In this document: positions 26,869 through 40,607 of the stretch, one piece after another
Position numbering within the stretch: the stretch's first letter is position 1
Layout of the letters: every line of letters begins with the position of its first letter
Assembly: GCF_050947335.1 (NCBI RefSeq)
Contig: NW_027473586.1
Coordinates: 153,654 to 217,653 of the forward strand
Direction: 5' to 3'
Origin: Megachile rotundata
Lineage: Eukaryota > Arthropoda > Insecta > Hymenoptera > Megachilidae
Length of the DNA stretch: 64,000 bases
The notes under the pieces: model-generated
What the model was told of the DNA's origin: nothing
What the model saw: the letters and a program-made list of their open reading frames with translations, nothing else
The model's database searches: none
Position numbers and translations under genes: made by a program

Positions 26869-27947
26869 GATTGATAACGATAAGAGTAATAAGTACAGTA
26901 ATTGTCGTTCTGTCGTTCATATAAGCATAATATGGCTAATAATATGAGTTAGATTGATAATAATAACAGTAATAAGTATAGTAATTGTCGTTATATCGAT
27001 AATATAAGCATAATATGGCTAATAGTATGAGTTAGGTTGATAATAATAAGAGTAATAAGTATAGTGATTGTCGTTCTATCGATCATATAAGCATAATATG
27101 GCTAATAATATGAGTTAGGTTGATAATAATAAGAGTAATAAGTAGAGTGATTGTCGTTCTATCGATCAAATTTGCATAATATGGTTAATAATATGAGTTT
27201 TATTGATAACAGTGAGTGTAATAAGTATAGTAATTGTCGTTCTGTCGACCATATAAGCATAATATGGCTAATAATATGCGTTAGATTGATAATATTAACA
27301 GTAATAAGTATAGTAATTGTCGTTCTATCGATAATATAAGCATAATATGGCTAATAATATCAGTTAGGTTGATAATAATAAGAGTAATAAGTATAGTGAT
27401 TGTCGTTCTATCGATCATATAAGCATAATATGGGTAATAACATGAGTTGGATTGATAATAATAAGAGTAATGAGTATAGTAATTGTAGTTCTATCGATCA
27501 TATTAGCATAATATGGTTAATAATAGGAGTTAGATTGATAATAATAAGAGTAATAAGTATAGTATTTGTCGTTCTATCGATCATATAAGCATAATATGGC
27601 TAATAATATGAGTCAGATTGATGATAATAAGAGTAATAAGTATAGTAATTGTCGTTCTATCGATCATATAAGCATAATATGGCTAATAATATCAGTTAGA
27701 TTAATAATAATAAGAGTAATGAGTATAGTAATTGTAGTTCTATCGATCATTTAAGCATAATATGGCTAATAATAAGAGTTAGGTTGATAATAATAAGAGT
27801 AATAAGTATAGTGATTGTCGTTCTATCGATCAAATTTGCATAATATGGTTAATAATATGAGTTAGATTGATAACAGTGAGTGTAATAAGTATAGTAATTG
27901 TCGTTCTATCGATCATTTAAGCATAATATGGCTAATAATATGAGTTA
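26788..27947. repeat. 14-monomer block, copy 2 of 3
   Basis: Matches 21974-23133 at a 4814-bp offset, with the marker gtcgaccatataag at 27245 and type B landmark at 27151. It ends where gagttaggttg replaces gagttagattg. It is followed by an attgttg monomer, the tag actaagagcaat and a type H monomer at 28147. Confidence 0.8.
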
Positions 27948-28351
27948 GGTTGATAATAATAAGAGTAATAAGTATAGTAATTGTCGTTATATCGATAATA
28001 TAAGCATAATATGGCTAATAGTATGAGTTAGGTTGATAATAATAAGAGTAATAAGTATAGTAATTGTTGTTCTATCGATCATTTAAGCATAATATGGCTA
28101 ATAATATGAGTTAGGTTGATAATACTAAGAGCAATAAGTAGAGTGATTGTCGTTCTATCCAACAAATTTGCATAATATGGTTAATAATATGAGTTTTATT
28201 GATAACAGTGAGTGTAATAAGTATAGTAATTGTCGTTCTGACGATCATATAAGCATAATATGGCTAATAATATGCGTTAGATTGATAATATTAACAGTAA
28301 TAAGTATAGTAATTGTCGTTCTATCGATAATATAAGCATAATATGGCTAAT

Positions 28352-31300
28352 AATATCAGTTAGGTTGATAATAATAAGAGTAATAAGTATAGTGATTGTC
28401 GTTCTATCGATCATATAAGCATAATATGGCTAATAATATGAGTTAGATTGATAATACTAAGAGTAGTGAGTATAGTAATTCTCGTTCTATCGATCATATA
28501 AGCATAATATGGCTAATAATATGAGTTAGATTGATAATAATAAGAGTAATAAGTATAGTAATTGCCGTTCTATCGATCATATAAGCATAATATGGCTAAT
28601 AATATGAGTTAGATTGATAATAATAAGAGTAATAAGTATAGTAATTGTCGTTCTATCGATCATTTAAGCATAATATGGCTAATAATATGAGTTAGATTGA
28701 TAATAATAAGAGTAATAAGTATAGTAATTGTCGTTCTATCGATCATATAAGCATAATATGGCTAATAATATGACTTAGATTGATAATGATAAGAGTAATA
28801 AGTACAGTAATTGTCGTTCTGTCGTTCATATAAGCATAATATGGCTAATAATATGAGTTAGATTGATAATAATAACAGTAATAAGTATAGTAATTGTCGT
28901 TATATCGATAATATAAGCATAATATGGCTAATAATATGAGTTAGGTTGATAATAATAAGAGTAATAAGTATAGTGATTGTCGTTCTATCGATCATATAAG
29001 CATAATATGGCTAATAATATGAGTTAGGTTGATAATAATAAGAGTAATAAGTAGAGTGATTGTCGTTCTATCGATCAAATTTGCATAATATGGTTAATAA
29101 TATGAGTTTTATTGATAACAGTGAGTGTAATAAGTATAGTAATTGTCGTTCTGTCGATCATATAAGCATAATATGGCTAATAATATGCGTTAGATTGATA
29201 ATATTAACAGTAATAAGTATAGTAATTGTCGTTCTATCGATCATTTAAGCATAATATGGCTAATAATATGAGTTAGATTGATAATAATAACAGTAATAAG
29301 TATAGTAATTGTCGTTCTATCGATAATATAAGCATAATATGGCTAATAATATGTGTTAGATTGATAATACTAAGAGTAGTGAGTATAGTAATTCTCGTTC
29401 TATCGATCATATAAGCATAATATGGCTAATAATATGAGTTAGATTGATAATAATAAGAGTGATAAGTATAGTAATTGTCGTTCTATCGATCATTTAAGCA
29501 TAATATGGCTAATAATATGAGTTAGATTGATAATAATAAGAATAATAAGTATAGTAATTGTCGTTCTATCGATCATATAAGCATAATATGGCTAATAATA
29601 TGTGTTAGGTTGATAATAATAAGAGTAATAGGTATAGTAAATGTCGTGCTATCGATCATGTCTGCATAATATGGTTAATAATATGAGTTAGATTGATAAT
29701 AGTGAGTGTAATAAGTATAGTAATTGTCGTTCTATCGATCATATTAGCATAATATGTTTAATAATATGAGTTAGATTGATAAAAATAAGAGTAATATGTA
29801 TAGTAATTGTCGTTCTATCGATCATTTAAGCATAATATGGCTAATAATATGAGTTAGATTGATAATAATAAGAATAATAAGTATAGTAATTGTCGTTCTA
29901 TCGATCATATAAGCATAATATGGCTAATAATATGTGTTAGGTTGATAATAATAAGAGTAATAGGTATAGTAAATGTCGTGCTATCGATCATGCCTGCATA
30001 ATATGGTTAATAATATGAGTTAGATTGATAATAATAAGAATAATAAGTATAGTAATTGTCGTTCTATCGATCATATAAGCATAATATGGCTAATAATATG
30101 AGTTAGATTTATAATAATAAGAGTAATAAGTATAGTAATTGTCGTTCTATCGATCATATAAGCATAATATGGCTAATAATATGACTTAGATTGATAATGA
30201 TAAGAGTAATAAGTACAGTAATTGTCGTTCTGTCGTTCATATAAGCATAATATGGCTAATAATATGAGTTAGATTGATAATAATAACAGTAATAAGTATA
30301 GTAATTGTCGTTCTATCGATCATATAAGCATAATATGGCTAATAATATGTGTTAGGTTGATAATAATAAGAGTAATAGGTATAGTAAATGTCGTGCTATC
30401 GATCATGTCTGCATAATATGGTTAATAATATGAGTTAGATTGATAATAGTGAGTGTAATAAGTATAGTAATTGTCGTTCTATCGATCATATTAGCATAAT
30501 ATGTTTAATAATATGAGTTAGATTGATAAAAATAAGAGTAATATGTATAGTAATTGTCGTTCTATCGATCATTTAAGCATAATATGGCTAATAATATGAG
30601 TTAGATTGATAATAATAAGAATAATAAGTATAGTAATTGTCGTTCTATCGATCATATAAGCATAATATGGCTAATAATATGTGTTAGGTTGATAATAATA
30701 AGAGTAATAGGTATAGTAAATGTCGTGCTATCGATCATGCCTGCATAATATGGTTAATAATATGAGTTAGATTGATAATAATAAGAATAATAAGTATAGT
30801 AATTGTCGTTCTATCGATCATATAAGCATAATATGGCTAATAATATGAGTTAGATTTATAATAATAAGAGTAATAAGTATAGTAATTGTCGTTCTATCGA
30901 TCATATAAGCATAATATGGCTAATAATATGACTTAGATTGATAATGATAAGAGTAATAAGTACAGTAATTGTCGTTCTGTCGTTCATATAAGCATAATAT
31001 GGCTAATAATATGAGTTAGATTGATAATAATAACAGTAATAAGTATAGTAATTGTCGTTATATCGATAATATAAGCATAATATGGCTAATAATATGAGTT
31101 AGGTTGATAATAATAAGAGTAATAAGTATAGTGATTGTCGTTCTATCGATCATATAAGCATAATATGGCTAATAATATGAGTTAGGTTGATAATAATAAG
31201 AGTAATAAGTATAGTAATTGTCGTTCTATCGATCATATAAGCATAATACGGCTAATAATATGACTTAGATTGATAACGATAAGAGTAATAAGTACAGTAA

Positions 31301-32180
31301 TTGTCGTTCTGTCGTTCATATAAGCATAATGTGGCTAATAATATGAGTTAGATTGATAATAATAACAGTAATAAGTATAGTAATTGTCGTTATATCGATA
31401 ATATAAGCATAATATGGCTAATAGTATGAGTTAGGTTGATAATAATAAGAGTAATAAGTATAGTGATTGTCGTTCTATCGATCATATAAGCATAATATGG
31501 GTAATAACATGAGTTAGATTGATAATACTAAGAGTAGTGAGTATAGTAATTCTCGTTCTATCGATCATATAAGCATAATATGGCTAATAATATGAGTTAG
31601 ATTGATAATAATAAGAGTAATAAGTATAGTAATTGCCGTTCTATCGATCATATAAGCATAATATGGCTAATAATATGAGTTAGATTGATAATAATAAGAG
31701 TAATAAGTATAGTAATTGTCGTTCTATCGATCATTTAAGCATAATATGGCTAATAATATGAGTTAGATTGATAATAATAAGAGTAATAAGTATAGTAATT
31801 GTCGTTCTATCGATCATATAAGCATAATATGGCTAATAATATGACTTAGATTGATAATGATAAGAGTAATAAGTACAGTAATTGTCGTTCTGTCGTTCAT
31901 ATAAGCATAATATGGCTAATAATATGAGTTAGATTGATAATAATAACAGTAATAAGTATAGTAATTGTCGTTATATCGATAATATAAGCATAATATGGCT
32001 AATAATATGAGTTAGGTTGATAATAATAAGAGTAATAAGTATAGTGATTGTCGTTCTATCGATCATATAAGCATAATATGGCTAATAATATGAGTTAGGT
32101 TGATAATAATAAGAGTAATAAGTATAGTAATTGTCGTTCTATCGATCATATAAGCATAATACGGCTAATAATATGACTTA
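28352..32180. repeat. 46-monomer block, copy of 23787-26868 with inserted 747 bp
   Basis: Same variant order as 23787-26868, with type B landmark at 29060 (partner 24495) and the shared G/D hybrid monomer near 31500. Its additional length is explained by the nine-monomer tandem duplication at 29543-31036. The match ends near 32188 where gataatgataag and gtgattgtcgttttgtcg replace gataacgataag. Confidence 0.8.
29543..31036. repeat. Nine-monomer (747 bp) tandem duplication
   Basis: 29543-30289 and 30290-31036 are adjacent copies of the same nine monomers: E (catgtctgc), aatagtgag, N (gtttaat, ataaaaataag), gaataataag, E (catgcctgc), gaataataag, gatttataat, F and aacagtaataag. Homology continues to 31059, where gttctatcg meets gttatatcg. 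The related block at 23787-26868 has this segment once. I noticed no base differences between the two copies. Confidence 0.85.
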
Positions 32181-33510
32181 GATTGATAATGATAAGAGTA
32201 ATAAGTACAGTGATTGTCGTTTTGTCGTTCATATAAGCATAATATGGCTAATAATATGAGTTAGGTTGATAATAATAAGAGTAATAAGTATAGTAATTGT
32301 CGTTATATCGATAATATAAGCATAATATGGCTAATAGTATGAGTTAGGTTGATAATAATAAGAGTAATAAGTATAGTAATTGTTGTTCTATCGATCATTT
32401 AAGCATAATATGGCTAATAATATGAGTTAGGTTGATAATACTAAGAGCAATAAGTAGAGTGATTGTCGTTCTATCCAACAAATTTGCATAATATGGTTAA
32501 TAATATGAGTTTTATTGATAACAGTGAGTGTAATAAGTATAGTAATTGTCGTTCTGACGATCATATAAGCATAATATGGCTAATAATATGCGTTAGATTG
32601 ATAATATTAACAGTAATAAGTATAGTAATTGTCGTTCTATCGATAATATAAGCATAATATGGCTAATAATATGAGTTAGGTTGATAATAATAAGAGTAAT
32701 AAGTATAGTGATTGTCGTTCTATCGATCATATAAGCATAATACGGGTAATAACATGAGTTGGATTGATAATAATAAGAGTAATGAGTATAGTAATTGTAG
32801 TTCTATCGATCATATTAGCATAATATGGTTAATAATATGAGTTAGATTGATAATAATAAGAGTAATAAGTATAGTATTTGTCGTTCTATCGATCATATAA
32901 GCATAATATGGCTAACAATATGAGTTAGATTGATGATAATAAGAGTAATAAGTATAGTAATTGTCGTTCTATCGATCATATAAGCATAATATGGCTAATA
33001 ATATGAGTTAGATTTATAATAATAAGAGTAATAAGTATAGTGATTGTCGTTCTATCGATCAAATTTGCATAATATGGTTAATAATATGAGTTATATTGAT
33101 AACAGTGAGTGTAATAAGTATAGTAATTGTCGTTCTATCGATCATTTAAGCATAATATGGCTAATAATATGAGTTAGATTGATAATAATAAGAGTAATAA
33201 GTATAGTAATTGTCGTTCTATCGATCATTTAAGCATAATATGGCTAATAATATGAGTTAGATTGATAATAATAACAGTAATAAGTATAGTAACTGTCGTT
33301 CTATCGATAATATAAGCATAATATGGCTAATAATATGAGTTAGATTGATAATACTAAGAGTAGTGAGTATAGTAATTCTCGTTCTATCGATCATATAAGC
33401 ATAATATGGCTAATAATATGAGTTAGATTGATAATAATAAGAGTAATAAGTATAGTAATTGCCGTTCTATCGATCATATAAGCATAATATGGCTAATAAT
33501 ATGAGTTAGG
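32181..33510. repeat. Satellite block with type H landmark
   Basis: This linking block contains gtgattgtcgttttgtcg (32213), attgttgttc, actaagagcaat and a type H monomer (ctatccaacaaatttgc, 32463) followed by C, tacgggtaataacatg, ctaacaatatgag and J-like monomers. Near 33000 the gatttataat monomer leads directly to gtgattg and aaatttgc, so the attgttg monomer and its neighbour found in the equivalent place near 35510 are missing. The marker agtaactgtcg occurs at about 33290. Confidence 0.65.
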
Positions 33511-34868
33511 TTGATAATAATAAGAGTAATAAGTATAGTAATTGTCGTTCTATCGATCATATAAGCATAATACGGCTAATAATATGACTTAGATTGATAA
33601 CGATAAGAGTAATAAGTACAGTAATTGTCGTTCTGTCGTTCATATAAGCATAATATGGCTAATAATATGAGTTAGATTGATAATAATAACAGTAATAAGT
33701 ATAGTAATTGTCGTTATATCGATAATATAAGCATAATATGGCTAATAGTATGAGTTAGGTTGATAATAATAAGAGTAATAAGTATAGTGATTGTCGTTCT
33801 ATCGATCATATAAGCATAATATGGCTAATAATATGAGTTAGGTTGATAATAATAAGAGTAATAAGTAGAGTGATTGTCGTTCTATCGATCAAATTTGCAT
33901 AATATGGTTAATAATATGAGTTTTATTGATAACAGTGAGTGTAATAAGTATAGTAATTGTCGTTCTGTCGACCATATAAGCATAATATGGCTAATAATAT
34001 GCGTTAGATTGATAATATTAACAGTAATAAGTATAGTAATTGTCGTTCTATCGATAATATAAGCATAATATGGCTAATAATATCAGTTAGGTTGATAATA
34101 ATAAGAGTAATAAGTATAGTGATTGTCGTTCTATCGATCATATAAGCATAATATGGGTAATAACATGAGTTGGATTGATAATAATAAGAGTAATGAGTAT
34201 AGTAATTGTAGTTCTATCGATCATATTAGCATAATATGGTTAATAATAGGAGTTAGATTGATAATAATAAGAGTAATAAGTATAGTATTTGTCGTTCTAT
34301 CGATCATATAAGCATAATATGGCTAATAATATGAGTCAGATTGATGATAATAAGAGTAATAAGTATAGTAATTGTCGTTCTATCGATCATATAAGCATAA
34401 TATGGCTAATAATATCAGTTAGATTAATAATAATAAGAGTAATGAGTATAGTAATTGTAGTTCTATCGATCATTTAAGCATAATATGGCTAATAATAAGA
34501 GTTAGGTTGATAATAATAAGAGTAATAAGTATAGTGATTGTCGTTCTATCGATCAAATTTGCATAATATGGTTAATAATATGAGTTAGATTGATAACAGT
34601 GAGTGTAATAAGTATAGTAATTGTCGTTCTATCGATCATTTAAGCATAATATGGCTAATAATATGAGTTAGATTGATAATAATAAGAGTAATAAGTATAG
34701 TAATTGTCGTTCTATCGATCATATAAGCATAATACGGCTAATAATATGACTTAGATTGATAATGATAAGAGTAATAAGTACAGTGATTGTCGTTTTGTCG
34801 TTCATATAAGCATAATATGGCTAATAATATGAGTTAGGTTGATAATAATAAGAGTAATAAGTATAGTA
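33511..34868. repeat. 14-monomer block, copy 3 of 3, extended
   Basis: Matches 26788-27947 at 6723 bp (81 monomers) and 21974-23331 at 11537 bp (139 monomers), with gtcgaccatataag at 33967 and type B landmark at 33874. It ends by joining to an attgttg monomer, actaagagcaat and a type H monomer at 34953, 30 monomers after the type H at 32463. Confidence 0.75.
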
Positions 34869-36196
34869 ATTGTTGTTCTATCGATCATTTAAGCATAATA
34901 TGGCTAATAATATGAGTTAGGTTGATAATACTAAGAGCAATAAGTAGAGTGATTGTCGTTCTATCCAACAAATTTGCATAATATGGTTAATAATATGAGT
35001 TTTATTGATAACAGTGAGTGTAATAAGTATAGTAATTGTCGTTCTGACGATCATATAAGCATAATATGGCTAATAATATGCGTTAGATTGATAATATTAA
35101 CAGTAATAAGTATAGTAATTGTCGTTCTATCGATAATATAAGCATAATATGGCTAATAATATGAGTTAGGTTGATAATAATAAGAGTAATAAGTATAGTG
35201 ATTGTCGTTCTATCGATCATATAAGCATAATACGGGTAATAACATGAGTTGGATTGATAATAATAAGAGTAATGAGTATAGTAATTGTAGTTCTATCGAT
35301 CATATTAGCATAATATGGTTAATAATATGAGTTAGATTGATAATAATAAGAGTAATAAGTATAGTATTTGTCGTTCTATCGATCATATAAGCATAATATG
35401 GCTAACAATATGAGTTAGATTGATGATAATAAGAGTAATAAGTATAGTAATTGTCGTTCTATCGATCATATAAGCATAATATGGCTAATAATATGAGTTA
35501 GATTTATAATAATAAGAGTAATAAGTATAGTAATTGTTGTTCTATCGATCATTTAAGCATAATATGGCTAATAATATGAGTTAGGTTGATAATAATAAGA
35601 GTAATAAGTATAGTGATTGTCGTTCTATCGATCAAATTTGCATAATATGGTTAATAATATGAGTTATATTGATAACAGTGAGTGTAATAAGTATAGTAAT
35701 TGTCGTTCTATCGATCATTTAAGCATAATATGGCTAATAATATGAGTTAGATTGATAATAATAAGAGTAATAAGTATAGTAATTGTCGTTCTATCGATCA
35801 TTTAAGCATAATATGGCTAATAATATGAGTTAGATTGATAATAATAACAGTAATAAGTATAGTAACTGTCGTTCTATCGATAATATAAGCATAATATGGC
35901 TAATAATATGAGTTAGATTGATAATACTAAGAGTAGTGAGTATAGTAATTCTCGTTCTATCGATCATATAAGCATAATATGGCTAATAATATGAGTTAGA
36001 TTGATAATAATAAGAGTAATAAGTATAGTAATTGCCGTTCTATCGATCATATAAGCATAATATGGCTAATAATATGAGTTAGATTGATAATAATAAGAGT
36101 AATAAGTATAGTAATTGTCGTTCTATCGATCATTTAAGCATAATATGGCTAATAATATGAGTTAGATTGATAATAATAAGAGTAATAAGTATAGTA
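34869..36196. repeat. Satellite block from type H to attgccg monomer
   Basis: Contains type H (34953), C, tacggg type G, ctaacaatatgag, J-like, gatttataat, attgttg, tatattgataacag, two catttaagc monomers, agtaactgtcg (35863), type D and attgccg monomers. The order parallels 4492-5722 and 10884-12114, except that two monomers (atctgttagattaat and gattcataat) present there are absent here. Confidence 0.65.
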
Positions 36197-37690
36197 ATTG
36201 TCGTTCTATCGATCATATAAGCATAATATGGCTAATAATATGACTTAGATTGATAATGATAAGAGTAATAAGTACAGTAATTGTCGTTCTGTCGTTCATA
36301 TAAGCATAATATGGCTAATAATATGAGTTAGATTGATAATAATAACAGTAATAAGTATAGTAATTGTCGTTATATCGATAATATAAGCATAATATGGCTA
36401 ATAATATGAGTTAGGTTGATAATAATAAGAGTAATAAGTATAGTGATTGTCGTTCTATCGATCATATAAGCATAATATGGCTAATAATATGAGTTAGGTT
36501 GATAATAATAAGAGTAATAAGTAGAGTGATTGTCGTTCTATCGATCAAATTTGCATAATATGGTTAATAATATGAGTTTTATTGATAACAGTGAGTGTAA
36601 TAAGTATAGTAATTGTCGTTCTGTCGATCATATAAGCATAATATGGCTAATAATATGCGTTAGATTGATAATATTAACAGTAATAAGTATAGTAATTGTC
36701 GTTCTATCGATCATTTAAGCATAATATGGCTAATAATATGAGTTAGATTGATAATAATAACAGTAATAAGTATAGTAATTGTCGTTCTATCGATAATATA
36801 AGCATAATATGGCTAATAATATGTGTTAGATTGATAATACTAAGAGTAGTGAGTATAGTAATTCTCGTTCTATCGATCATATAAGCATAATATGGCTAAT
36901 AATATGAGTTAGATTGATAATAATAAGAGTAATAGGTATAGTAAATGTCGTGCTATCGATCATGTCTGCATAATATGGTTAATAATATGAGTTAGATTGA
37001 TAATAGTGAGTGTAATAAGTATAGTAATTGTCGTTCTATCGATCATATTAGCATAATATGTTTAATAATATGAGTTAGATTGATAAAAATAAGAGTAATA
37101 TGTATAGTAATTGTCGTTCTATCGATCATTTAAGCATAATATGGCTAATAATATGAGTTAGATTGATAATAATAAGAATAATAAGTATAGTAATTGTCGT
37201 TCTATCGATCATATAAGCATAATATGGCTAATAATATGTGTTAGGTTGATAATAATAAGAGTAATAGGTATAGTAAATGTCGTGCTATCGATCATGCCTG
37301 CATAATATGGTTAATAATATGAGTTAGATTGATAATAATAAGAATAATAAGTATAGTAATTGTCGTTCTATCGATCATATAAGCATAATATGGCTAATAA
37401 TATGAGTTAGATTTATAATAATAAGAGTAATAAGTATAGTAATTGTCGTTCTGTCGATCATATAAGCATAATATGGCTAATAATATGACTTAGATTGATA
37501 ATGATAAGAGTAATAAGTACAGTAATTGTCGTTCTGTCGTTCATATAAGCATAATATGGCTAATAATATGAGTTAGATTGATAATAATAACAGTAATAAG
37601 TATAGTAATTGTCGTTATATCGATAATATAAGCATAATATGGCTAATAATATGAGTTAGGTTGATAATAATAAGAGTAATAAGTATAGTG
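36197..37690. repeat. 18-monomer tandem duplication, copy 1 (1494 bp)
   Basis: Repeated directly downstream at 37691-39184. The order is F, aacagtaat, gataatataag, ttagg, B (36530), C, D, a hybrid monomer (ttagattgataataat joined to aggtatagtaaatg near 36910-36950), aatagtgag, N, gaataataag, E, gatttataat, F. The hybrid is also at 38404-38445, so it predates the duplication. Copy 1 alone has ttctgtcgatca at 37449. Confidence 0.85.
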
Positions 37691-39184
37691 ATTGTCGTTC
37701 TATCGATCATATAAGCATAATATGGCTAATAATATGACTTAGATTGATAATGATAAGAGTAATAAGTACAGTAATTGTCGTTCTGTCGTTCATATAAGCA
37801 TAATATGGCTAATAATATGAGTTAGATTGATAATAATAACAGTAATAAGTATAGTAATTGTCGTTATATCGATAATATAAGCATAATATGGCTAATAATA
37901 TGAGTTAGGTTGATAATAATAAGAGTAATAAGTATAGTGATTGTCGTTCTATCGATCATATAAGCATAATATGGCTAATAATATGAGTTAGGTTGATAAT
38001 AATAAGAGTAATAAGTAGAGTGATTGTCGTTCTATCGATCAAATTTGCATAATATGGTTAATAATATGAGTTTTATTGATAACAGTGAGTGTAATAAGTA
38101 TAGTAATTGTCGTTCTTTCGATCATATAAGCATAATATGGCTAATAATATGCGTTAGATTGATAATATTAACAGTAATAAGTATAGTAATTGTCGTTCTA
38201 TCGATCATTTAAGCATAATATGGCTAATAATATGAGTTAGATTGATAATAATAACAGTAATAAGTATAGTAATTGTCGTTCTATCGATAATATAAGCATA
38301 ATATGGCTAATAATATGTGTTAGATTGATAATACTAAGAGTAGTGAGTATAGTAATTCTCGTTCTATCGATCATATAAGCATAATATGGCTAATAATATG
38401 AGTTAGATTGATAATAATAAGAGTAATAGGTATAGTAAATGTCGTGCTATCGATCATGTCTGCATAATATGGTTAATAATATGAGTTAGATTGATAATAG
38501 TGAGTGTAATAAGTATAGTAATTGTCGTTCTATCGATCATATTAGCATAATATTTTTAATAATATGAGTTAGATTGATAAAAATAAGAGTAATATGTATA
38601 GTAATTGTCGTTCTATCGATCATTTAAGCATAATATGGCTAATAATATGAGTTAGATTGATAATAATAAGAATAATAAGTATAGTAATTGTCGTTCTATC
38701 GATCATATAAGCATAATATGGCTAATAATATGTGTTAGGTTGATAATAATAAGAGTAATAGGTATAGTAAATGTCGTGCTATCGATCATGCCTGCATAAT
38801 ATGGTTAATAATATGAGTTAGATTGATAATAATAAGAATAATAAGTATAGTAATTGCCGTTCTATCGATCATATAAGCATAATATGGCTAATAATATGAG
38901 TTAGATTTATAATAATAAGAGTAATAAGTATAGTAATTGTCGTTCTATCGATCATATAAGCATAATATGGCTAATAATATGACTTAGATTGATAATGATA
39001 AGAGTAATAAGTACAGTAATTGTCGTTCTGTCGTTCATATAAGCATAATATGGCTAATAATATGAGTTAGATTGATAATAATAACAGTAATAAGTATAGT
39101 AATTGTCGTTATATCGATAATATAAGCATAATATGGCTAATAATATGAGTTAGGTTGATAATAATAAGAGTAATAAGTATAGTG
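37691..39184. repeat. 18-monomer tandem duplication, copy 2 (1494 bp)
   Basis: Second copy of 36197-37690 with homology continuing to 39231. I noticed about four base differences between the copies: ttctttcgatc at about 38113, atatttttaat near 38550 (atatgtttaat in copy 1), attgccg near 38855, and ttctatcgatca near 38943. Type B landmark at 38024, exactly 1494 bp after its partner. Confidence 0.85.
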
Positions 39185-40607
39185 ATTGTCGTTCTATCGA
39201 TCATATAAGCATAATATGGCTAATAATATGAGTTAGGTTGATAATAATAAGAGTAATAAGTATAGTAATTGTCGTTCTATCGATCATATAAGCATAATAC
39301 GTCTAATAATATGACTTAGATTGATAACGATAAGAGTAATAAGTACAGTAATTGTCGTTCTGTCGTTCATATAAGCATAATGTGGCTAATAATATGAGTT
39401 AGATTGATAATACTAAGAGTAGTGAGTATAGTAATTCTCGTTCTATCGATCATATAAGCATAATATGGCTAATAATATGAGTTAGATTGATAATAATAAG
39501 AGTAATAAGTATAGTAATTGCCGTTCTATCGATCATATAAGCATAATATGGCTAATAATATGAGTTAGATTGATAATAATAAGAGTAATAAGTATAGTAA
39601 TTGTCGTTCTATCGATCATTTAAGCATAATATGGCTAATAATATGAGTTAGATTGATAATAATAAGAGTAATAAGTATAGTAATTGTCGTTCTATCGATC
39701 ATATAAGCATAATATGGCTAATAATATGACTTAGATTGATAATGATAAGAGTAATAAGTACAGTAATTGTCGTTCTGTCGTTCATATAAGCATAATATGG
39801 CTAATAATATGAGTTAGATTGATAATAATAACAGTAATAAGTATAGTAATTGTCGTTATATCGATAATATAAGCATAATATGGCTAATAATATGAGTTAG
39901 GTTGATAATAATAAGAGTAATAAGTATAGTGATTGTCGTTCTATCGATCATATAAGCATAATATGGCTAATAATATGAGTTAGGTTGATAATAATAAGAG
40001 TAATAAGTATAGTAATTGTCGTTCTATCGATCATATAAGCATAATACGGATAATAATATGACTTAGATTGATAACGATAAGAGTAATAAGTACAGTAATT
40101 GTCGTTCTGTCGTTCATATAAGCATAATATGGTTAATAATATGAGTTAGATTGATAACAGTGAGTGTAATAAGTATAGTAATTGTCGTTCTATCGATCAT
40201 TTAAGCATAATATGGCTAATAATATGAGTTAGATTGATAATAATAAGAGTAATAAGTATAGTAATTGTCGTTCTATCGATCATATAAGCATAATACGGCT
40301 AATAATATGACTTAGATTGATAATGATAAGAGTAATAAGTACAGTGATTGTCGTTTTGTCGTTCATATAAGCATAATATGGCTAATAATATGAGTTAGGT
40401 TGATAATAATAAGAGTAATAAGTATAGTAATTGTCGTTATATCGATAATATAAGCATAATATGGCTAATAGTATGAGTTAGGTTGATAATAATAAGAGTA
40501 ATAAGTATAGTGATTGTCGTTCTATCGATCAAATTTGCATAATATGGTTAATAATATGAGTTTTATTGATAACAGTGAGTGTAATAAGTATAGTAATTGT
40601 CGTTCTG
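39185..40607. repeat. Satellite linking block with two hybrid junctions
   Basis: Near 39380-39415 an F-type monomer with gcataatgtggc leads directly into type D (aatactaag), which elsewhere follows other monomers. Near 40110-40160 an F-type ttctgtcgttcatataag half is joined to the ggttaataatatgag and gataacagtgag half that normally follows aaatttgc. From about 40128 the block matches 23030 onward at an offset of 17098 bp. Type B is at 40514 and is followed by type K. Confidence 0.65.
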
